A stretch of DNA of 24,889 bases from a virus. Location: IMG/VR virus record IMGVR_UViG_3300031857_001288, positions 1 to 24,889 of that record; one strand, given 5' to 3'. The notes beneath the pieces were generated by a model that saw only the letters and a list, made by a program, of their open reading frames with translations, did no database searches and had not been told where the DNA came from. This document shows, piece after piece, positions 18,538 to 24,889 of this stretch. Position 1 is the first letter of the stretch, and every line of letters begins with the position of its first letter. Both the position numbers and the translations under genes were made by a program.

Positions 18538-20400
18538 GTGGCTGATAACTCAGCAGATATAGCCAAGCGTATTATCCTTGGATGTGTAGCAGAAGGTATG
18601 ACTATCGACGCGGCCTGTGGCAGCGCCGGTAAGTCCATCAAGACCTACGAGTACTACCGTCGCACCGATAAGATATTTGCAGATAAGATAGATCGAACCC
18701 GCCTCGGCCTGAAGGAGAAGTCCTTCGCATCCGGCGATGTTCACGATATCGACTTCGTGGAGTTCCGCCAGAAGTTTTTGCACTCTAAGACCTTTGCTCA
18801 CCAGAAGAACCTTATAGATGTGATTGAAGGGCGTGAACCTTCTTGGTTCCACCCCAGTATGAAATATGAGCCAGGACTTGCCTCAAACCGCGTCCTGATA
18901 AATATTCCGCCAAACCACGCCAAGTCGATTACGGTCACCGTCGACTACGTTACCTGGCAGGTAGCACGTAACCCTAACTTCCGAGTACTGATAGTCTCAC
19001 AGACACAGCAACTCGCAGCAGACTTTCTCTACGCCATCAAGCAGCGACTAACGCATCCGATGTATGCAGACCTCCAGAGCGCTTATGCAGCTGGCGTAGG
19101 GTTTAACTCTAAGACGGCCTCTTGGCAGGCAACCCGCGTCACCTTCGGTGATGAACTTCGTGAGTCTTCCGAAAAAGACCCGAACATTGAAGCCGTCGGT
19201 ATTGGCGGTCAGATTTACGGTAAGCGTGCCGATATGATTATTGTCGATGACGCCGTTACTCTCAAGAACGCTAATGAGTTTGAGAAGCAAATCCGGTGGT
19301 TAACCCAAGACGTGCGTTCCCGTCTTAACCCTACCGGTAAGTTAATTATTATTGGTACACGAGTAGCCTCGGTAGACCTATACCGCGAACTTCGCTCTGA
19401 GGATAGATACCCAGGCGGCCTTGTCCCTTGGAAGTATCTAGCGATGCCAGCCCTGTTAGACGCAGATGAAGACCCCGACAAGTGGGTTACTCTTTGGCCC
19501 GCCTCAGATGCACCATTTGATGGACAGGCAGAATCTGATAAGAACGATGACGGTCTATACCCACGTTGGTCTGGTCGTAACCTTTACAACGAACGTCAAG
19601 CGATGGATGCTAGTACCTGGGCTTTGGTCTACCAGCAGCAGGATGTATCTGAGAACGCTGCCTTTGACCCCGTATGTGTAAAAGGCTCCATTGATGGAAT
19701 GCGTAAGGCGGGCAACTTAGTTGCAGGCCACCCAGGACATCCACGAGACTTAAACGGCTTTACCTACATCTGTGGGCTAGACCCTGCGATGATTGGCGAT
19801 ACCGCAGCTATCTGTTACGCCATTGATAGATCAACGAGCAAGAGGTACATAGTAGATGCTATCAAGATTAGCCGTCCGTCTCCAGCCGATATACGTAATC
19901 TTATTTTTGATTGGACATCCCTATACTCACCGTCCGAATGGATTGTCGAAAAGAACGCCTTCCAATCCTTCTTAACGCAGGACGAAGGCATCCGTATGCA
20001 CCTAGCATCACGCGGCGTGCAGTTTAAGGAACACCATACCGGCTCTAATAAATGGGATGCCGGTTTCGGTGTGGCATCTATGTCTACCCTCTTTGGTACT
20101 AAGCAGTTTGATGGTAAGCACCATAGAGATAACCTGATACACCTTCCATCAGATCAGACCGAGAACATTAAGGCTCTGATAGAGCAGTTGATTACCTGGA
20201 CTCCAACGACTAAGGGTAAGACCGATATGGTGATGGCACTATGGTTCTGTGAAATCCGAGCACGTGAGATGCTCAACTACGGCAAGTATGCCACCCACCA
20301 TATGAAAAACCCTTTCCTCTCTCGTCAAGAGATAGGCAAAAGAACAGTGATTAACCTAGAAGAAGCATTCGCAGAGCAAAACAAAATCAGAGTCATATAG
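18538..20400 (+). CDS. Terminase large subunit
   Basis: 620 aa from GTG 18538, with TAGGAG five bases upstream. The first 60 residues look like a helix-turn-helix DNA-binding domain (GMTIDAACGSAGKSIKTYEYY), a role usually held by the small subunit, which is not seen here. The ATPase has Walker A IPPNHAKS (123-130) and Walker B MIIVDD (233-238). The RNase-H-like nuclease begins at ICGLDPA (Asp415) with later acidic residues. It would cut and pump phage DNA into the procapsid through the portal encoded two genes downstream. It opens the late operon. Confidence 0.96.
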   Translation: MADNSADIAKRIILGCVAEGMTIDAACGSAGKSIKTYEYYRRTDKIFADKIDRTRLGLKEKSFASGDVHDIDFVEFRQKFLHSKTFAHQKNLIDVIEGREPSWFHPSMKYEPGLASNRVLINIPPNHAKSITVTVDYVTWQVARNPNFRVLIVSQTQQLAADFLYAIKQRLTHPMYADLQSAYAAGVGFNSKTASWQATRVTFGDELRESSEKDPNIEAVGIGGQIYGKRADMIIVDDAVTLKNANEFEKQIRWLTQDVRSRLNPTGKLIIIGTRVASVDLYRELRSEDRYPGGLVPWKYLAMPALLDADEDPDKWVTLWPASDAPFDGQAESDKNDDGLYPRWSGRNLYNERQAMDASTWALVYQQQDVSENAAFDPVCVKGSIDGMRKAGNLVAGHPGHPRDLNGFTYICGLDPAMIGDTAAICYAIDRSTSKRYIVDAIKISRPSPADIRNLIFDWTSLYSPSEWIVEKNAFQSFLTQDEGIRMHLASRGVQFKEHHTGSNKWDAGFGVASMSTLFGTKQFDGKHHRDNLIHLPSDQTENIKALIEQLITWTPTTKGKTDMVMALWFCEIRAREMLNYGKYATHHMKNPFLSRQEIGKRTVINLEEAFAEQNKIRVI

Positions 20401-20408
20401 GAGACATA

Positions 20409-20702
20409 ATGAAGATACGCGGAGAATCAGGCGCTGTTCCAGCCAGAGGTAGCGGTGTATCTGGAGGCAAGGTGAATACTCCTAAAGTTTCAACTAAAAA
20501 AACAGATCCTACTGCTGCCTTAAAAAAATCTGGAATTGAAAAACTTACTAAACTTAATAAGACAACAAGTGAAGCCCATATTCTTTCTGCTGTAAGACAA
20601 GGAAAAATAACAGCAAAAGAAGCAGCTGCTATTGATCCTAAAAAATTTGGTATCTTAGTAAATCCAAAAATTGTTTCATCAAAAACTATAAAGTTAAATT
20701 AA
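20409..20702 (+). CDS. 97-aa basic protein between terminase and portal
   Basis: ATG 20409 with TAGGAGACATA upstream. Lys/Thr/Ala-rich: a Gly/Ser N-terminus, then Lys-rich helices (ALKKSGIEKLTKLNKTTSEAH). Codon use is clearly more A/T-rich (many AAA, ATT, TTA) than in terminase and portal, which may mean recent acquisition. The function is unknown. The basic charge allows DNA or RNA contact. Confidence 0.75.
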   Translation: MKIRGESGAVPARGSGVSGGKVNTPKVSTKKTDPTAALKKSGIEKLTKLNKTTSEAHILSAVRQGKITAKEAAAIDPKKFGILVNPKIVSSKTIKLN

Positions 20703-20712
20703 GGACCCCACA

Positions 20713-22470
20713 TTGTTATCAGTCAAAGAAGTTGACGCGAAACTATCGCGGCTACGCCAGCGGTCAGCATCACGCGACCAGCGTATGCGCGACGTGCTTT
20801 CGGTACGTCAAGGAGATATTTCAAAAGTATTTCCATCTATGTTCTCCGAGGACTATCCTAAGCCTCTCGTTGCCAACTTCATTGACGTAGCAGCACGCGA
20901 TCTAGCAGAAGCGATGGCGCCACTGCCATCCTTTAACTGTTCAGCAACTAATATGGTTTCCGATACGGCCCGTAAAGCTGCAGATACTCGCACCCGTATT
21001 GCCAACTTCTATGTATCAAACTCTGACCTACAGCTCCAGATGTACACTGCAGCCGATTGGTATAACACCTACGGTATGTGCGTTGGTATGGTTGAGATGG
21101 ATTACGACGACAACAACCCACGTATCCGTATGCTCAACCCATTTGGTATCTACCCAGAATTAGACCGATACGGCAGAACACTATCTGTCACTCAGGTTAT
21201 TATTACCGATGCAGAGTCTTTGGCAGCGCAGTACCCAGAGTTTTATGACCAGATTCTAGGTCGTAACCAGTACCAACTATCTTCACCTTATGTGTCAATG
21301 GTTCGCTACCACGACAAGGATCAGGACCTACTCTACTTACCAGAGCGTAAGAACCTAGTCTTATCTTCAACACCTAACATTCTTGGTAAGTGTATGGCAC
21401 GTACCGTAATGCGTTCATCCTTAGACGGAGAAGCACGCGGTCAGTTTGATGATGTACTCTCAGTACAACTCGCTCGTGCTCGCTTTGCTATCTTGCAGAT
21501 TCAAGCAGCTGAGAAGTCTATCCAAGCACCTATTGCTATCCCACAGGATGTGCAGGAACTTGCTCTCGGACCAGATGCAATTATGCGTTCTGCTAACCCA
21601 CAAGGTATTCGTCGTGTACCACTTGAATTACCACCTGGAGTCTTTACTGAATCCGGCGTACTAGAGCGTGAACTTCGTATGGGTGCTCGTTACCCAGAGT
21701 CTCGTTCAGGCAACATCGACGCATCTGTTGTTACTGGTCGTGGCGTGCAAGCACTACAGGCTGGATTTGATACACAGATTAAGGCAGCACAGGCGCAGTT
21801 TGCTCGCCTCTTTACAGAACTTGCAGCACTTTGCTTTGAAGCAGATGAGAAAGTATTTGGCGGTATCCCTAAGACTATTAAGGGATCTGACGATGGAACA
21901 CCGTATGTACTCAAGTACATCCCATCACGTGACATTAAGGGCGAATACGGCGTAGATGTCCGTTACGGCATTATGTCTGGTATGGATCCTAACCGCGCCA
22001 TCATTGCTTTACTACAAATGCGTTCAGATAAGCTCGTCTCACGTGACTATGTACGCCGTGAGATTCCAATGGACCTTAACGTTACACAAGAGGAACAACG
22101 TGTTGATATTGAAGAGATGCGCGACTCTTTGCGTGTTGCTGTTGCTCAGTACGCTCAGGCGATACCGGCACTCGCGGCGCAAGGCCAAGACCCTTCACAG
22201 ATTATCGGGCGTATCGCAGCTGTTATCCAAGGTCGCCAAAAGGGACAAGCGCTAGAGAACATTATCGAAAAGGCATTTATGCCAGAACCAGCCCCAACCC
22301 CAGAGATGCCACCTATGGCACCAGGTATGGAGCAACAGATTCCAGCAGCAGGTGTGGCCCCCGCTCCTGCCTCGCAGCAACCTCCACAAGAACAAGCTGG
22401 TCAGGCCCCTGCTGCTGGTCAACGTCCAGATATAGCCCAACTACTCGCTGGTATATCCGGCGCAGCTTAA
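20713..22470 (+). CDS. Portal protein
   Basis: 585 aa from TTG 20713, supported by AAGGA about 7 bases upstream. The order is as in phage portals: an N-terminal segment binding the capsid side (YPKPLVANFIDVAARDLAEAM), a wing domain (DWYNTYGMCVGMVEMDYDDNNPRIRMLNPFGIYPELD) and stem and crown helices (ESRSGNIDASVVTGRGVQALQAG onwards). The tail is Pro/Gln/Ala-rich and disordered (about 515-570). Twelve copies should form the DNA channel. Position after terminase supports it. Confidence 0.88.
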   Translation: MLSVKEVDAKLSRLRQRSASRDQRMRDVLSVRQGDISKVFPSMFSEDYPKPLVANFIDVAARDLAEAMAPLPSFNCSATNMVSDTARKAADTRTRIANFYVSNSDLQLQMYTAADWYNTYGMCVGMVEMDYDDNNPRIRMLNPFGIYPELDRYGRTLSVTQVIITDAESLAAQYPEFYDQILGRNQYQLSSPYVSMVRYHDKDQDLLYLPERKNLVLSSTPNILGKCMARTVMRSSLDGEARGQFDDVLSVQLARARFAILQIQAAEKSIQAPIAIPQDVQELALGPDAIMRSANPQGIRRVPLELPPGVFTESGVLERELRMGARYPESRSGNIDASVVTGRGVQALQAGFDTQIKAAQAQFARLFTELAALCFEADEKVFGGIPKTIKGSDDGTPYVLKYIPSRDIKGEYGVDVRYGIMSGMDPNRAIIALLQMRSDKLVSRDYVRREIPMDLNVTQEEQRVDIEEMRDSLRVAVAQYAQAIPALAAQGQDPSQIIGRIAAVIQGRQKGQALENIIEKAFMPEPAPTPEMPPMAPGMEQQIPAAGVAPAPASQQPPQEQAGQAPAAGQRPDIAQLLAGISGAA

Positions 22471-22487
22471 GCAGAGGAGGTGTAAAT

Positions 22488-22631
22488 ATGAACAAAGGAT
22501 CACGTGCAGCAGCACCTATGTCAAAGCCAGTTGAAGGCAAGAAGGATACCTCTAAGCCAGCAGGACCAGGCAAGGTTGTACCATCAATGATGCCAGCAGG
22601 CCGTCGCGGAACAGCAGTAAAAAAAGGCTAA
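22488..22631 (+). CDS. 47-aa basic protein
   Basis: Very strong ribosome site (GAGGAGGTGTAAAT). The product is Lys/Pro/Gly/Met-rich and apparently disordered (KPVEGKKDTSKPAGPGKVV, then MMPAGRRG). It may be a small head protein or peptide. No family is recognised. Confidence 0.65.
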   Translation: MNKGSRAAAPMSKPVEGKKDTSKPAGPGKVVPSMMPAGRRGTAVKKG

Positions 22632-22658
22632 CAAATTTAGTAGAAGGTGTATGGGACG

Positions 22659-22868
22659 ATGGACAATAACAGAATTCGTCGTCCTATACGCCCTTCTGAC
22701 TTTGTTGTAGTACTTGCAGAAACTGCATATAATTTATCGCAGGTAGCAACAGGATTTTTTGAATCATTATTAGAATTAAGTATTTACCATTCTAACCATA
22801 AAACTGAAACTAATCAGGCGTGGGAAGAGATGGCACAAGACCTAGAGACTTTAGAGGAGGACCGATGA
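22659..22868 (+). CDS. 69-aa protein with hydrophobic helix
   Basis: ATG 22659; GTG 22647 would add four residues. N-terminus basic (NNRIRRPIRP), then a long helix (FVVVLAETAYNLSQVATGFFESLLELSIY) and an acidic end (MAQDLETLEEDR), whose codons contain AGAGGAGG, the ribosome site of the next gene. The function is unknown. Confidence 0.65.
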   Translation: MDNNRIRRPIRPSDFVVVLAETAYNLSQVATGFFESLLELSIYHSNHKTETNQAWEEMAQDLETLEEDR

Positions 22869-23275
22869 CAACAGCACCAATGAATCCATTGGCAGGCGTA
22901 GCAGGTCCTGGTAAATATTCAGTACGTACAGATAACCTTGATATGGGTTCAACTGCATACGGAGAAGGTGTAGAGACAGCCGCTATTAAAGCAGGCGCTC
23001 CACTTGCTAAAACAGCAAATATCCGTCCAGAACAAGCAGCGGTAATTCGTGAGGCTGCAGTATCAGAACCTATTACTCCATTATTTGCTCCAACACAACG
23101 CCCTCAAGAAGAAATCACAGCTGGCGTTGACATTGGACCAGGCGTTGGATCATCAGCATTGATGATGGGTAAGTCAGTAGAAAAACTTTCAGATACTTTG
23201 GCAAAACTTTTGCCTTACGATACAACTGGTGAAATAACAATACTTTATCAGCAAGCTGCTTCAAGAGGACTTTAA
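22865..23275 (+). CDS. 136-aa structural-region protein, unknown
   Basis: ATG 22865 in ATGA overlap, with AGGAGG upstream. Gly/Ala/Pro-rich first two thirds with little secondary structure (NPLAGVAGPGKYSVRTDN), then helices near the end (GKSVEKLSDTLAKLLP, EITILYQQAAS). A scaffold- or head-associated protein is possible from place. TAATG with the following large gene. Confidence 0.7.
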   Translation: MTTAPMNPLAGVAGPGKYSVRTDNLDMGSTAYGEGVETAAIKAGAPLAKTANIRPEQAAVIREAAVSEPITPLFAPTQRPQEEITAGVDIGPGVGSSALMMGKSVEKLSDTLAKLLPYDTTGEITILYQQAASRGL

Positions 23276-24889
23276 TGGCTAGCACAAATTTAAAACTTGC
23301 TGCCACCCAAGCTCAATTAAATCCTAACGAAAAAAAACAAGTTGATGCTTTATCTAGTTTGCTAGATACTCACAAAAATCTTTTAGATTTACCTCCTGCT
23401 CAGGCTAAACAAAAGTTTAATCAGTTACCTGCAGATCAGCAGAATGCTCTTGTAGAATTTAATGGAGATAAGCCTGAAGAAAATCGTGGCGCTTGGGGTA
23501 CAGCTTGGCACTATACAGGTGGAAGACTTGTAGACGCTGGCAAAGTTGCATTAAATGCCGCTACAGCAGCGTCAGATTTTATGACACGTTTATATCGTTT
23601 TTCTAAAGTTGCAGAACAATTAGAAGAAGCGAAACCAGGTAACCAATTAAGAGGCCTATCAGGTCTTCAAACAGCTTGGGATGCCACAGGTAAAAGCGGA
23701 GAACTTGTCTTTGACCCAAACCGTATTAACAAGGCTAAAGCAAAATACACTCAAGACCGAGTTAATGTTGCCATTAAAGCATCTTCTGGTGTTCCGCTAG
23801 ATGAGATTATTGCCAACGGTACAGAAGAAGAAAAACAGATTGCTGCTAGAGCAAGCAAGAATCAAGACCCATTATATCAAGATGCTTACGATGCAGTAGT
23901 TGCTGCTAAATATTCACCTGGTCGTGATGTTGCTAATGCTGTATTACCAGAAGGACTAGAAGGTACAGGATTTCTTTACAAAGGAATTTCAGGCAGCGTT
24001 GATGCTTTATATAGATTTAGAACAGATCCATTACTAATTCTTGGTAAGGCAAAGCAGGCATATGATGCTGCTAGTTATTCTTTAATGAAAATTATTGGAA
24101 GTCCACAAAAACTAGATGCAGCATTTACTAATCCTAAAGTTGTCGGTTTTTTTGATACATACGGAAAAGAACTTGACAACTTAAAGGTTGCTCGCTCATC
24201 TAAAGATATCAAGGCCGCAACAGAAGCGTCAACTAAACTTAAGCGCATTGCTCCTGAATTTGGTCCAGCCGCTATTGATGAGTTTATTAGAGCTGGTGTT
24301 AAAGATGCACCTACAGCAAAAAACTACTTTGCTAACTTTGTTGATGTAAAAACAATTATTTCTGGACAGCCTGCTCGACAGACTCCACTTATTCCGCGTC
24401 TTGATGCAGCACGTAAAGCACGCATTGCCATCTATACGCAGGCAGATAAAGTTATTGATATTGATAAATCAGGTCGTAAGATTATTGCAGCACTTTATGG
24501 TTCAGAGCCACAATATGCAGATATTGCTACAGGTTTGATAGATGATCCTGCACGCATCGCACAGTATGAATCATTTATATCCAAAACAAAGGGTCCTTCT
24601 GGGGCAATACGTATGCCACTTGAAGTTATCCAAGGACGCATTGACCGTTTTGCAGCAAAGTTCACAACTATTCCGTACTTTAAAGATGGCTTCTTTGATG
24701 TAATGTCAGATAACGCCTCTACTCAGGTATATCGAGTTGCTCGCCTTGCTAACTCTCGTTATCACAGCAAGATGATTGCTGAAGCATTTGAAGCTGGTAC
24801 TGAAGGTCAACGCAAGCAGATATTTGTTGGTCTTTGGAATACAGTCGCAGAAATTCGCGGTGTATCTAAGTCAGCTGTAGGCAAATCTT
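23275..24889 (+). CDS. Large virion-type protein, 5' part (runs off window)
   Basis: ATG 23275 overlaps the previous stop (TAATG), and the frame stays open for 538 codons to the window end. The visible part is Ala/Lys-rich and mostly helical (AAKYSPGRDVANAVLPEG, then RLDAARKARIAIYTQADK), with no membrane segments and no recognised catalytic motif. Codon use is A/T-rich like the preceding small genes. Size, position after the portal and helical character suit an internal virion or ejection protein. That is inference; the 3' part is needed. Confidence 0.8.
   Translation, partial: MASTNLKLAATQAQLNPNEKKQVDALSSLLDTHKNLLDLPPAQAKQKFNQLPADQQNALVEFNGDKPEENRGAWGTAWHYTGGRLVDAGKVALNAATAASDFMTRLYRFSKVAEQLEEAKPGNQLRGLSGLQTAWDATGKSGELVFDPNRINKAKAKYTQDRVNVAIKASSGVPLDEIIANGTEEEKQIAARASKNQDPLYQDAYDAVVAAKYSPGRDVANAVLPEGLEGTGFLYKGISGSVDALYRFRTDPLLILGKAKQAYDAASYSLMKIIGSPQKLDAAFTNPKVVGFFDTYGKELDNLKVARSSKDIKAATEASTKLKRIAPEFGPAAIDEFIRAGVKDAPTAKNYFANFVDVKTIISGQPARQTPLIPRLDAARKARIAIYTQADKVIDIDKSGRKIIAALYGSEPQYADIATGLIDDPARIAQYESFISKTKGPSGAIRMPLEVIQGRIDRFAAKFTTIPYFKDGFFDVMSDNASTQVYRVARLANSRYHSKMIAEAFEAGTEGQRKQIFVGLWNTVAEIRGVSKSAVGKS

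Overview
The window is a stretch of a tailed double-stranded DNA phage (Caudoviricetes). It carries a terminase large subunit, a portal, other structural genes, a holin/endolysin cassette, a replication module and a long operon of tiny early-type genes. The host is most likely an actinobacterium. The pointers are a WhiB-like iron-sulfur regulator, a proteasome-type protease, an actinobacterial SLT-like muralytic domain and two Gram-positive-type LexA boxes. Base composition is moderate rather than high GC, which would fit phages of aquatic, small-genome Actinobacteria. That last point is inference. No integrase, repressor of known family, tRNA or DNA polymerase is visible.

Layout. (1) 1-4880, + strand: end of the late operon, with small virion proteins, a 634-aa structural protein, a secreted proline-rich protein, three or four holin-like membrane proteins and a CHAP endolysin, closed by a strong intrinsic terminator at 4850-4880. 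(2) 4885-5464, - strand: an HNH endonuclease and a zinc protein. (3) 5588-11925, + strand: a tightly packed replication/regulation operon. It encodes a proteasome-beta/HslV-like protease, a Cas4/RecB-like nuclease, WhiB, a RecA-fold helicase-type ATPase, a Holliday-junction-resolvase-like nuclease, a primase split into zinc-finger and Toprim genes, a sigma-like factor, a PD-(D/E)XK protein and an FmdB zinc ribbon. (4) 11990-17645, - strand: about 23 mostly tiny genes with ATGA/TAATG overlaps, many of them zinc ribbons. It ends in a transglycosylase-like protein and a C5-cytosine methyltransferase split over two overlapping ORFs. (5) 17646-18537: an 892-bp gene-free control region with an extended -10 promoter, GTTACC repeats, two LexA-type boxes, a cluster of four DnaA boxes, palindromes and a run of perfect small hairpins with two + strand promoter candidates. 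(6) 18538-24889, + strand: terminase, portal, small structural genes and a large virion-type ORF that runs off the end.

Working picture (inference). The - strand operon and the 5588-11925 operon are early/middle genes. Replication may start at the DnaA-box cluster using host DnaA and the host replicase, because the phage supplies helicase, primase, nuclease and resolvase but no polymerase here. The sigma-like factor and WhiB may switch transcription to the late promoters in front of terminase. The points most worth a second look are the control region, the proteasome-like protease, the split methyltransferase, the repeated gene-junction sequence of the early operon and the secreted proline-rich protein of the lysis region.
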